Shown here one piece after another: positions 25,819 to 39,400 of a stretch of DNA of 64,000 nucleotides. The position numbers were made by a program, and so were the translations under genes. Position 1 is the first letter of the stretch. Each line of letters begins with the position of its first letter. Source of the DNA: VFKI01 sp033762075 (GTDB lineage Bacteria; Pseudomonadota; Gammaproteobacteria; DSM-16500); NCBI GenBank assembly GCA_033762075.1, contig JANRLY010000035.1, forward strand, positions 1-64,000. The letters run 5' to 3'. The notes below the pieces were generated by a model. That model was not told the origin of the DNA. It searched no databases and was given only the letters and a program-made list of their open reading frames with translations.

Positions 25819-27324
25819 ATGAAAGTTCTGGAGAAATCACTTGTCTTGCTAATGAGTGCATTGCTTGCTGGTGCCTTCTCTGTACCCGCGCTCGCCAAAC
25901 ATCGCCATCATCACACCTTTACCATACACTCTGAGGCTGCTGAAATTGGCACTATCCATGGACAGGATCAGCTTATTTCTGCCATTCGCCGCGCAGTGAG
26001 TTTTCCAGACGATGACGCCGCTATCGGCGTTCAAATCCGCTCCATGAAAACAGGCAATACGCTCTACTCACTGAACGAACACCACATGTTTTCACCTGCC
26101 AGTACGATGAAGATATTCACTGCAGAAGCCGCATTGATTTCACTCGGCCCAGATTTTCAATTTACAACACGCGTTCTGACAGATGCCAAAAATGCCAATA
26201 ATGGTTTGCTCGCAGGAAATATTTGGCTCGTCCAAAGCGGAGATCCTTCGTTAACTTATTACGATATGACAGATCTCATGGTGGCATTAAAATCAGAGCA
26301 AATTTCTGGCATTCAAGGAAATGTCTATCTCGATAACTCTGCTTATGATCAAAATAATATTGGCCCTGGATGGCTATGGAAAGACCGCCAATACTTTTAC
26401 GCCGCACCGATTAATGCGAGCATCATCAATCATAATTTTGTTTCTTTCAGCATACTCCCCGCCAAAAAACGCAATCAAACAGCGCTTATTGTCAAAAGTC
26501 CACGCTATTTTTATGCGCCCATTCACAATACTGTTGTCACGCGCAGTCACTCCGCCCGTTCATGCCATGTCTCTGTTTCTATCGATCAAGACAATACCAT
26601 TAATCTTGATGGATGCTTACCGCAGGGCCATTACTCACGCAGTGCAACAGTTGTCATTCATGACGTTGCAACTTACACCAGGTCACTACTTCAACATCTT
26701 TTTAAACGCGCCGGCATTCATGTCGCAGGCAATATACAAAATCAAAATGCACCCAGCGGATTATTTTTGTTAGCCACACACGAATCAAAACCTTTGCATA
26801 TTCTCATTAACGACATGTTGAAAAAATCAGACAATCAAATTGCAGGTTCTTTATTTAAAAAGCTTGGAGAAATTCACACCAACACACCAGGCAGTTGGGA
26901 AAATGGACGACTTGCTGTGAATGACATTTTGAAAGAATATGTTTCGATCGATCCTTCTCAATTAAAAATTGTGGATGGCTCAGGATTATCTCCTCAAAAC
27001 CAAACAACACCAGAACAACTCATGAGAGTTTTAACCTTTGCTTTTCACAATGAACGTACCAGTTATGAGTTTATTTCAGCACTTCCTATCGCTGGTTTAG
27101 ACGGCACATTAAAACATCGTTTAAAACATATCAGCGGCAAAGTGCGCGCTAAAACTGGCTCCTTATCCGACCAAGGTGTCAGTGCTTTGGCAGGCTACGC
27201 CATCACCAAAGACCGTGAACCCATCGCCTTTGTTATCTTGGTCAATGGCCGAAAAGGCAATGTCTGGAAATACCGCGAAATGGAAGATCAAATTGCCACC
27301 GCACTTGCCCATTTTACCCGTTAA
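25819..27324 (+). CDS. dacB: D-alanyl-D-alanine carboxypeptidase, PBP4/S13 family
   Basis: 501 residues from ATG 25819, chosen for AGGAG five bases upstream; the frame is open 23 codons further. Signal peptide with cleavage near PALA (residue 26) leading to a His-rich mature N-terminus. All three penicillin-binding motifs are present: SxxK as SPASTMK (catalytic serine about residue 95), SxN as KKSDNQ and KTG as AKTGSLSDQ. The enzyme trims or cuts peptidoglycan peptides in the periplasm. It lies 148 bases before the giant exoprotein gene; whether the two are linked functionally is unknown. Confidence 0.93.
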   Translation: MKVLEKSLVLLMSALLAGAFSVPALAKHRHHHTFTIHSEAAEIGTIHGQDQLISAIRRAVSFPDDDAAIGVQIRSMKTGNTLYSLNEHHMFSPASTMKIFTAEAALISLGPDFQFTTRVLTDAKNANNGLLAGNIWLVQSGDPSLTYYDMTDLMVALKSEQISGIQGNVYLDNSAYDQNNIGPGWLWKDRQYFYAAPINASIINHNFVSFSILPAKKRNQTALIVKSPRYFYAPIHNTVVTRSHSARSCHVSVSIDQDNTINLDGCLPQGHYSRSATVVIHDVATYTRSLLQHLFKRAGIHVAGNIQNQNAPSGLFLLATHESKPLHILINDMLKKSDNQIAGSLFKKLGEIHTNTPGSWENGRLAVNDILKEYVSIDPSQLKIVDGSGLSPQNQTTPEQLMRVLTFAFHNERTSYEFISALPIAGLDGTLKHRLKHISGKVRAKTGSLSDQGVSALAGYAITKDREPIAFVILVNGRKGNVWKYREMEDQIATALAHFTR

Positions 27325-27341
27325 AATCCACCCCCCATTTA

Positions 27342-27380
27342 ATCAAGTAGTTACTCAAACTCGTTTCGTAACGACTTGAT
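27342..27380. promoter_or_regulatory. Inverted repeat between dacB and the giant exoprotein
   Basis: Arms of 13 bases (ATCAAGTAGTTAC and GTAACGACTTGAT) match except at one position, around a 13-base loop. It lies 17 bases after the dacB stop and 92 bases before the exoprotein start. Absence of a U tract argues against a simple terminator, so a protein-binding site is possible. A TATACT at about 27424 is the only promoter-like hexamer noticed in the rest of the spacer. Confidence 0.45.
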
Positions 27381-27472
27381 AGAAATCAGAAAGTAAACCC
27401 AGTATTTTTGCATTTCCCTCTTATACTCAAAGTAAGAATTAAAAAAAGATACTTTAGCTAGGGAGGCAGTTT

Positions 27473-30400
27473 ATGCTGGTTGAAGACAACATAAACAGAA
27501 TCCAAGTCTCATTGAAAAACACCCTGCGCAAAACAGGGCGGGTTTTGTTGTGTACTCTTTTCTTCAACTTATTCACGTTCAATAATCTTTTCGCCAATCC
27601 TGAGGGTGGTGTTATTGCTTCAGGATCAGCCACCATTTCACAATCAGGTAACGTCACACAAATTAATCAAGCATCAGACAAAGCCATCATCAATTGGAAT
27701 AGTTTTAATATTGGCGCCAAAGAAACAACTCAATTCGTACAACCCAATTCAAACTCCGTCGCACTCAATCGCATCAACGCTGATCAAGGTGCTTCACAAA
27801 TTTATGGTGTGTTAACTGCGAATGGAAAAATTATTCTCGTGAATCAAGCCGGCATTTATTTTGGTCCAGGTTCGCGTGTTGATGTTGCTGGTTTAATTGC
27901 ATCCACAGCAAATATTTCTGATGCGAGTTTTTTATCAGGCCAATATATTTTTCATCAATCTTCAGAAGCCCAAATTATTAATCAAGGATATCTCAAAGCT
28001 GCGCAACATGGGTTGGTCGCATTAATTGGAAACAATGTTAGAAACGATGGCACGATTGATGTGCAAGGTGGCAGCGTCATATTAGCGTCAGGGAAAACTT
28101 TTATAGTCAATTTAGATGGCAATCAACTCATCAACTTTGCAGTGGATGAAATGGCACGGGATGCAAATGGAAATGTCATTCCTATTTCAACAGTTGCAGC
28201 TGCTGACATTGTCGATCACATTGTCAACCTTGATGGTATCTCACAAGCACAATCTGTGACACAACAAAATGGCGTGATTATTTTGTCTGAAAATTCCCAC
28301 GTCAATGTCAGCAACTCAAGTGGAAAAGGCGGCTCCGCTTTTGTGCTCGGCAAAAAAGTTTCTGCTCACGGTAAAATTTCTGCAACTGGAAACGAAAAAG
28401 GCGGTTTTGTTGAAACGTCTGGGAATTATTTAAATATCAGCGGCATTCGTGTTGAAACAAATCATGGAAGTTGGTTGTTAGACCCAACCGATGTCACGAT
28501 TACTGACGACCCAACTTCAGGTGAAACATTTAGCAGTAATACTTATACACCGAATGTCAGTGGCAGTATCGTTTCAAATATTCTTGCAAGTGATCTTATT
28601 GATAACCTTGCCAACAATGATATTACCGTTACAACAACCAATGGCTCAGGCATAGGAAACGGTGATATTTCAGTGGATGCAGAACTTATTTGGACATCAA
28701 CGCATACGCTTACACTCAATGCCACGCGTAATATTTATCTCAATTGGGATATTACAGCGATCAATGGTGGGCTCACTCTAAGCGCTTCAAATGGAGCACA
28801 AAGCTTAACAGGCGGAACAATTGGGACAGGTACGATTGGTACAACGCCTGGGACAGTCGAGGTAAATATCAACGTAGCTAACTTTATTTTAAGCCAGGGT
28901 CAATGGTTCCAAAGTTCAGCTTCACTCCCTACTTTTTCTGTCACAAACAATTTTCAGATTGCAAATGGCAGTGCCTACAATAACTATTACAATGCCCAAT
29001 TTACGCGTCTTTCCACGACCAGCAGCCCGTATGGCATCAGTGATGTCTTTGGATTACAAGGGATAGCAACAGGACCCTTGTCTGCTTCTTATGTGTTATC
29101 CAGCAACATTAATGCTTCAGCAACCTCGAACTGGAATAGTGGCGCAGGATTCGTACCAATTGGAACAGACTCTTCAAGATTCACAGGAACACTCGAGGGA
29201 AACAATTATTTTATTAGCTCACTCTATATCAATCGTCCTTCCACAAATGAAGTCGGCTTGTTTGCTGCTAGCGATGGGGCAACGATCAGCAACTTGACCC
29301 TTTTATCTCCCACGGTTACAGGAAACGATTATACAGCGGCACTTATTGGTTTATTAGATAATACTTCTTCCGTGAGTAATGTTGGTATTTTGAATGCGAA
29401 AATCATTGGAGCAAGTAATGTCGGCGGACTGGTAGGCGTACCTGACAATGGGACTAGCATATCGACCAGTTTTACCACAGGAACGATCAGTGGCATTTCA
29501 AATGTTGGCGGCTTTGCAGGAAATAGCGGCGCCACAATCAGTGATTCTTACTCGACAGCAAGCGTAAGTGGCGCGGGAAATGGAGGAAATCAAGGAACAG
29601 GTGGTTTTCTCGGTCGCGCTGCTTTTTATAGCGTTACGACGAACTCATACAGTTCAGGCTCTGTTTCCGGAAATAATGTGGGTGGATTTGTGGGGAATGT
29701 AGAAGGTTCTCCGACGGATAGCGGAAATTTCTGGGATACAACTACTTCTGGACAATCCAGCAGCGGCTTTGGAACAGGCAACACAATAAGCGACATGATG
29801 ACGCTCAGTAATTTTTCAGGTGCTGGCTGGAGCATTACAGCAACCCCCAGCACCTCTTCCACCAAACCTTCCGGTTCATGGTTCATTTTTGAAGGCAACA
29901 CACGCCCCATTTTATTGATGGAACAAACCACCTCCATTACCAATGCGCATCAATTACAAATGATGGGATCGACATTGGGTGCAAGTTATACCGTTGCTAA
30001 CAATATTGACCTGTCTGCGACAACAAATAGCCCACTCTATAACAGTGAAATTTGGGGCGGTGCAATCACCAATAAAGGTTTTGTACCTGTTGGAGATTCT
30101 TCTAATGGCTTCACTGGGAATTTCAATGGCAACTCATACGCTATCAGCAATCTCTACATTTATCGTCCTTCAACAGATACTGTCGGTTTATTTGGAGAAG
30201 TCACATCGTCAGGAAGTTTAATTCAAAATCTTGCGCTTTTAGATGTCAGTATCACTGGACAGACTCAAGTCGGTGCACTAGTGGGTGCATTAGATGATGG
30301 AACAGTTAGCAATATGTATATCACTGGCTCTGTAACAGGTATTGGATATAACATTGGTGGGCTAGCAGGATCCATTGGAACAGCTACAAATCTTAACGGC

Positions 30401-33400
30401 ACCATTCAGAATTCGGGTTTTAATGGCACAGTTATTGGAACCACTTCAACTGGCGGTTTAGTAGGTTACAGTAGCGGTACCATCAACTATTCTTGGACCT
30501 CAGGAAATGTCATTGGAACTGGAATCTCTGGTGGATTAGTTGGTTATGCAGGCCCAGGTTCTGCCACAGGCATTATTTCAAACTCCTACAGCACCGCTAA
30601 CGTAGACGTAGGCATTGGAAGCAATGCCGGCGGCCTCGTCGGTTATACCAATGCAATGGATATCAGTAACTCATGGTCTTCGGGCGCAGTGACAGGAACA
30701 GGTACCAATATCGGTGGATTCCTTGGCGGCAATCAAAACACTCTTGTCTTAAACAACAATTTCTTTGATACAACCACATCAGGCATAGATAGCTCAGCAG
30801 GATGCGGTTTTCAATCAAACTGCTCGGGTCTCTTTGGTTTAACAACTGCTGACACTATGAGTTATTCAGCAATTAGCAGTATCTTCGGCACGTCAACAGG
30901 CGCAACAAATGGTGGTATTACCGACACACCTTCGTTAACAAGCACAGTACCTGATTACACTTGGTTTATGTTTGATGGCTCCACGCGTCCCATGCTCTTA
31001 GCGGAGCACAGCACAACCATTAGAAATGCTCATCAATTGCAATTAATGGGATCAACACTCGATGCCAGTTATACATTGGCAAATAATATTGATCTATCTT
31101 CTTCTTTAACTAATACCGCAGATAGTTGGGGCACTAATTACAACACCTCAACAGGCGCAGGCTTTTTGCCAATTGGACCCCTTGTTGCCTATCAATTCAC
31201 CGGTACATTGAATGGCGATAATTACACTATCGATAATCTCTACATCAATATGACGACCACCTCAAGTTATTTTTGGATCGGATTATTTGGGCTTTTACAT
31301 CATGACGGTATCACAGTTGAAAATCTTCGCCTGACAAATGTAAACATTACAGCCCCAGTAGCTGGAAATGCAGGGGGTATTACAGGCAATCTTATGGGGA
31401 CTTCACAAATTCAAAATGTGTATGTTTCTGGCTCCATCAGCGCTGAAGGTCCAGCAGGTGGCATTGTAGGTACTACCAATTCCACAAATACTTCCTACGC
31501 CATTAGTCATGCTGTCAATGCAGCAAGTATTACTTCCAATCATACAAGCGGAGGACCATGGGGCGCGGGCGGTATTGTCGGAAATATTTTCAACGCCGCT
31601 GCGATTATTGAAAATAGCTATAACATTGGCACAGTCACCGCTACCGGTGTTAACAATCCCGCTGGTGGTCTTGTCGGATTTTTCAGTAACGGAAATGGTG
31701 GAAGTTATACTGACCCCGTTATTTCACAAAGTTTTTCTACCGGCGCGCTCAGTGGAACAGGTTCAGTCGGTGGCATTATTGGTAATAGTTCATTTACAGG
31801 CGTAGATATTTTTGGATCAAGCGCAAGCGCACCGAATAGTTTCTGGGATTCAGATACTTCGAGTGCCTCAACTTTAAGTGCTGTAGGTGGAGGAACTGGC
31901 ACAACATCCGGATTTACAGTCACCCCCACAGGACAAACCACCACTAGCTTGATGACGCTTTCTACTTACACAGGTGCCGGCGGTAATTGGTCCACTTCAA
32001 CAGGTAGTGGCGGGATTACCAGCACGCCTTCAAGCAATGGCATTGCACCGAGTTATGACTGGTTTATTTTTGAGGACAGCACTCGCCCCATGTTGCTGAT
32101 GGAGTACAGTACAACCATTAGCAATGCTCATCAATTGCAATTAATGGGATCAACACTGGGTGCCAATTATACTCTTGGTACCAATATTGATCTTTCTGCG
32201 ACAGGCAATAGTTCTACTTATAATTCTGAAGTCTGGGGTGGAGCAACAATTAACCAGGGATTTGCGCCCATTGGAAACACTTCATATTCTTTTACCGGTA
32301 CCTTCAATGGAGCAGGTTACAGTATTTCAGATTTATATATTAACCTGCCTTCTACCGACAGCGTGGGACTATTTGGTGACATCAATGGCGCAACCCTGAC
32401 CCGTATCGGGCTCATCAACCCATCAGTCACAGGGAACAATCAGACCGGCGCACTACTTGGCAGCACCTCAGGCATGTCCATCATCTCAAAAATTGCCATT
32501 AACAATGCTGCTGTCACAGGAAATATCAATGTGGGCGGTCTCGCAGGTCTACCGGATTCCCAGGGACCCATCAGCCAAAGCTACGTCACAGGCTCGGTCA
32601 CCGGTGTGAACACAGTGGGCGGTTTTATTGGTGACAGTGGTGTAAACGTCTCTGATTCATGGGCTGGCGTTACCGTGACTAGTACAGGTTCCGGCACTGA
32701 TCAGGGTGCGGGTGGCTTCATTGGTAGGACAGCTTCTTACGCCTCAACAGCTAATTCCTACAGCTCAGGCACCGTCAGTGGCAGCAACCCCTATATCGGC
32801 GGATTCATCGGTTGGAATGAATCACCAGGTTCCACTCTTTCCAATAATTTCTTTGACAGCACTATTTTTGGCAGCTCAACAGCTATCGGCGGAGGCATCA
32901 CAAGCGTTGGCACAGACGTCCAGGCAAAAACAACGACCGAAATGATGACAGCCACAACTTTCTCTTCTTGGGGAAGTAATATTAGTTCGACAGGAAGTGC
33001 CAGTAGTACGGCACCTAGCAGTACATGGTTTATTTTTGATGGCAATACACGACCGCTGTTAATGATGGAGTACAGTACAACCATCACTAATGCGCATCAA
33101 TTACAGTTAATGGGCTCAACACTTGGTGCGAATTATACGTTAGCAAATAATATTGATCTTTCTTCTGCACTGACCAATACAGCGGATGTCTGGGGAACTA
33201 ATTACAACACTCCCACTGGTTCTGGCTTTGTACCGATTGGCGTGGTTGGAAACAACTTCATGGGTACCTTGGATGGTGGAGGTTTTGCCATCAACAATCT
33301 CTACATAAATCGCCCATCAACCCAATACGTTGGCTTGATTGGTGCGCTCGGCGACTATTATGGCAGCACCCTCATCGTCCAACATCTCGCCCTGCTTAAT

Positions 33401-36400
33401 GCAAATGTCACAGGCGGGGACTCGTATGTTGGTACGCTGATTGGCGGTCATGATTTTGGTAATGGTGGCGGCAAGGTTCAGCAAGTGATGGCAACTGGAA
33501 GTGTTACTGCTGCTTCTGATGCTGCCTTTGTTGGTGGACTCATTGGCTGGGATAATTTAAGTTTTACTCAGAACAGTTTTAGTGCTGTCAATGTCTATGT
33601 CCCTGGCTCAAGCTCAGGGGTGGGTAGCTTTGTAGGCTATGCCGGTGCCTATTCATATCTGTTTAATAATCTTAGTACAGGTTATGTCGATGCCACCGCC
33701 GACATCGACGATAACGTCCACGGATTCATGGGAGGTGAATTTGGAAGCGATCAAGCCACCCAAATATTCAACAACTTTTGGGACACTGACACCTCCGGGA
33801 AAAGTACCAGTTCAGAAAACGCTACCATCACGGGTGGCTGCTTTACCGGCACTTGCGCTAATGGCGGCACAGTCAGCCTCTCTTCATTGACAACCTATAC
33901 AGATGCTGGCTGGGATATTGCTGTAGCCCCCAGCAACAGCACGTGGGGTATCATTGATGGTAAATCTTACCCTTATCTCACATTTGCCTATTCATCTACA
34001 CCACGTGCTATTTCTGGCACCTCTAACCTTGGCGCAAATCAAACTGTTCAAATGGCAGCAAATGGCAGCGATGTTACCTCGAGCGGATTTACACAAGGAA
34101 CAACTCTTACTGGTGCAAACGGATTTTATTATTTCCTCGAACCTAATGCAGTAATAACAGATAGCGATAGCTTACTGACTTATTCAACAACTGGAACAAA
34201 TGCAAATGCCGTCACGCTTGCTCCTTCTTCAGGAGGTAGCATCACAGGTCTCACACTGACAGGAAACAATGTCACGATCGGTGATGACAATACAAACACT
34301 GTTACGCATACGCAAATGCAAATTGCAAAAGGAAGCTTGAGCGCAGGTCTTTTGTATTCTACTTCAGGCGCTAACCTCATCATTAGCAGCAGTAACACGC
34401 TCACTTCTTCTAGCACAACAACCTACAGTCCAGATGGCAATCTCACAATGGGCACGGGACTGGCTACCTTCAACGGGCCTGTATACCTTGAAGCTGATTC
34501 AACCTTTACCTCGTCCAATGGCGGATTCATTTTCAATAGCACACTGGCTGGTGGGCACGATATAAATATCGCCAATAACAGTGGTGCTATTGCTTTTAAT
34601 GGACTTGTTGGAGGAATCACTGGCTCAACGATTGGTACGGGTGATACGACAACTATCAATACCACTACCTTTATCACCACAGGGGCGCAAACATTTAATA
34701 GCCCGATTATTTTAACCGATAGCTTAACTTTCTACTCCTCAACAGGTGCCGGCATTACATTTGGCAGTACAATTGATGGCGCACAAACCATTCTCATTGC
34801 AAACAACAGTGGCACTACAACTTTTAATGGTATTGTCGGCGGAAGCACACCACTTGCTAGTCTTTTGATTGGCTCAGGGAACAATACTATATTCGGCAGC
34901 AGTAATTCCGGGGTAACTACTACAGGTATTCAGACTTATAACAGCGGCTTAACACTGAACGCTTCCAGCACAACTCTCAACACTACCAGTGTGACTGGTA
35001 ATGGTACTTCTACTTACGACATCACATTAAATGGCACAACTTTTACCGGCAATACATTGATTTTGAAACCCGCAAAATGGGCAAAATTGAATGACGCATT
35101 GTCTGGTAGTTCATTAACACTACTCCTCAACTCAACCGCCGACTATGTCGCCAATAATTTCCAACCAGGTACTTCAGCATCTGTTGCATTGACTGGCACA
35201 TTTAATCTGCAAAGCGGCGGATGGAATCAAAATACTGTTTCACCAGCTTCATTTTCAGCGAGCAATTTCCAGTTGAATTCAGGTAATGGGCCTGTTTCAA
35301 CTGTACAATTCCTGAGAGTCGCTGGCGGCAATGGCACATCAGGTAATCCTTACCAACTCACAGACATTTATGGCCTTGAAGGTATTGGATCCAACACAAC
35401 AACTCTTGGCAATTCCTGGCTCCTGAACAACAACATTGATGCTTCTGCCACTTCCGGTTGGAACAGCGGTGCAGGATTTATACCGATTGGCGATGCCAGT
35501 TATGATTTCTCTGGTAACTTTGATGGTAGCAACTACATCATTGATCACCTCTACGAAAATACCACAGCCGATTTAGGCGGACTGTTTGCTAATGTCTCGC
35601 TGGGCTCTAATGCAATCAGCAATGTATTACTCACAAATGTTAACCTCACAAGCAAATTATATGTTGGAGGCATCGCAGGGCAATCCACAGGAGGCACCTT
35701 TAACAATATCGGTGTGACAGGAAACATTACTGCAACAGGTAATGGCTCATCTTACAATTCAGCAATAGGCGGTATTGTCGGTGTCATTGGCGGCACAAAT
35801 ATCGGCGCGAGCCTAACAAATGTTTGGAGCAATGTAGCCATTGTAAGCTCTAACCCCTATGGAAGTGGGTTAGGCGGATTAATCGGTTCAACACTCACTT
35901 ACAGCAATACACCTCTTGATATTACGGACGCATACGCTCTCGGAACAATAAATGACACCGCTAATGGCAGCAGCCTAGCAGGTGGGCTAATGGGCTACAT
36001 GAGATCGCAGCTCACCATCACCAGAGCTTATTCTGCTGTTTACATTACTGGCACACCCTTCCCTGCTGGAATCATTGGAGGTTTTGATGACAGCAGCGGC
36101 ACCATCACTGCAAGCAATGTTTATTGGGATGCAGACTTCTCAGGGTTAACTAATGGATTCAACTTGCACTATACAGGCAACAACACTGCAGGCATGACAG
36201 GTCTTACAACGCAACAACTCATGAGCTTTAACAACTATAGCGCATGGAGCAATAACATCACCCTCTCTTCAGACAACACTGCAAGCACATGGAAAATCAT
36301 TGATGGGAAATCTTACCCCTATCTCACATTCACTTACTCATCTACACCACGTGCAATTTCCGGATACAGCACTGCAGGCGTTAATAGCGCAATGCAATTA

Positions 36401-39400
36401 GCAGTGAATGCAATCAATGTCACAAATAGTGGATTAACCTACGGCACGACACGTACAGGCGCGACCAGCGGTTTCTATTACTTCCTTGAACCGAATAGCA
36501 GCATCAGCGACGGTAGTACTGTTTCTGTTTCTGGCACCTCAGTGAATACCAATGCTGCTATTTCTAGCTCCACAACAGCACCAGCCTCAGGCGGCAGTAT
36601 CAGTAATTTTAATGTTGCTGGTAGCGGCCAAAATATCACTTTAACATCATTTAACGACGTTACCACTTATGGTGTTCTGGTCGGGAACACTTGGATTGTT
36701 GAAGCTGGCAACAACATCAATGTCACAGGAAATATCAATTGGTCTACGACAAAAGCAGTCACACTTTACTCCCTCGATACCATTACAATTAACGCACCGA
36801 TTACTACATCTACTGGTTCATTAAATCTTTACGCAAATAATACTACTCAAAGTATTACAACAGACTATACGAATGGTTCCATCAACGTTGCTAATTTTGA
36901 CCTGCTTCAAGGTCAATGGTATCAAGTCAATAGCACACTGCCCTCGTTTAGCGCCAACGACTTTACGTTGAACTCAGCACAAGGGCTCGGTACTGCACTA
37001 CAGTTCATTCGTGCAACGGGCGGCGATGGCTCCTCTGGATCTCCTTATCAAATCGTTGACGTATATGGATTACAGGGAATTATTTCCAATGCCACAACAC
37101 TCTCACAACATTGGCAACTCAATAGTGATATTGATGCCTCAGCCACCTCTACATGGAGTGCTGGATTTATTCCTATTGGTAACCAGTCCTGGGCTATCAC
37201 CCATTACTTCACTGGCACGTTTGATGGGCAAAACCATACCATTAGCAATCTAACAATCAATACCACCAGTGGCGATGATATTGGTCTCTTTGGTGACATA
37301 ACGACAGGTGCTATTGTTGAAAATGTCATTCTTTCCAATATTTCACTTGATGCAATTTTTGGAGGTAACGTTGGTGGTCTCGTCGGTAAAAATAATGGCG
37401 GCACCATCACAAATGTTGGCGTTTCCGGCGCGATCAATAGTGGGTATGTAGCGGGTGGTATCGTTGGGGACAACCATGGCACCCTGAGCAATAGCTGGAA
37501 TAGTGCCAGCGTCACGGGCAGTCAAGATGGGTGGAGTGGTGGCATAGCCGGACTAAATGAAACTTCCGGAAGCATCAATAATACTTTCAATATTGGCAAT
37601 ATCAGCGGTATTGGATACATGTATACAGGCGGCATTGCAGGTGAAAATTACGGCTCAATCAGTAATAGTTACAGCATCAGTTCCACGATAACAGTTTTGA
37701 GTCCTTCCGGCCCTCCATCGATCGGCGGCCTTGTTGGATACCTAGACAGCACTGGCTCCATCACCAACAGCTTTGCATCAAGCACTATCATCGCATCCAG
37801 TAGCATAACAGGCGGTTTGGTTGGTTCAGCAGACAGCGGCGCCACAATCACCTCAAGCTTCTGGGATGTTGCAACATCAGGACAAACAAGTGGTATTGGA
37901 TCTGATGGTGGCACAACAGGCACACCACAAGCCGGCTGCTTCGGTAATACTACTTGTGCAAGCGGTGCTGTTGATCTCACGCAGCAATCCACATTTACAG
38001 GTTGGGATTTCACCAACACTTGGGGTGTTTTTGGTAATGGTCCTGGCTATCCATTCTTAAAAACAATTTATACCCTCTCCCCTCGGACTGTTTCAGGATC
38101 TTCAAATCTGGCACCTGGCAGCACTGTCCAGCTTGCAATAAATGGAAGCAACATCATAAACAATCAACTAATTCTAGGAACCACTACAACCGGCGCTAAT
38201 GGTTTCTATTACTTCATTGAACCAAACGGAACAATTCCCGACGGCGCACAAATTCTTGCTAGTAATACCGCAAATAATGCTTATGGTATTACAGTCACAG
38301 GACCAGGGGGTGAGTTATCAAGTGACAACTATGCAGGATTGAATCTTCACAGCAATACTGTTTCGGTCAGCAATGATAATTCATATGATCAAATTACTTT
38401 CTCAAACAACAGCAACATCAGTCTTGCTTCATTCCTAGCAACCTATCCATCATTGCCTTATTCAATTTCAGGAAATAATTTAACAATCGGTACCTCAGGT
38501 ACGCCTAACATCAGCTTATATGTTAATGGCCCTCAATTTACTATTTACGCACTTGATGGCAACATCACAACTTACAATGGAACTGGCACTGGCAACTTAA
38601 CATTCACAGGCCCTGTTTCTCTCGCGACTGATTCAGCATTAACAACCGCCAATGGAGGCATTACATTTGATGGCACCATTGACGGCGCACATGCTCTAAC
38701 TATCGCAAACAATAGTGGTTCTATTTCCTTCGGCGGAATTGTTGGTGGCAGCTCAGAGCTCACTGGTTTAACGATCGGAACGGGTGATGCGACGGCGATC
38801 AATACAACATCTATTGCAACGACAAACTCTCAAACATGGAATAGTGCAATAACGCTCGGTGCCGATGCCACTCTGACTTCCGATACAGGCACACTTAACT
38901 TTGGTAGCACCATCAGTGGCGCACACAGTTTAACGTTATCCTCTGTAGCAAATGCCATTGATTTACCGACTATTACACTCACAAGTAGCGGTGCATTAGC
39001 TATCACTGCAGGCGGAAATATTACCCAAAGCGGTGCTCTCAGTATTGCTGGCACAGCTAGCTTTAGTGCCGGTGCTCATGCAATTACTTTGACAAATAGT
39101 GGAAACAATTTCACCGGTGCAATGACACTCTCAAACAGCGGTGCAAATGATGTGAGCTTAACGAACAGCATTGCAACTTCGCTAGCAGCTTCAAGCATCG
39201 GACAAAATCTCACGCTCACTTCTACCAGCGGCGCCATCACACAAACGGGAGCACTGACTGTCGGTGGCACATCGAGTTTCAGCGCAGGCGCGCACGCGAT
39301 CACACTGACACAAGCAAATAGCTTTACCGGTGCAGTAACACTTTCAAACAGTGGTGCTTTTGATGTCAGTTTAACTAACAGTATTGCAACTTCATTGGCA

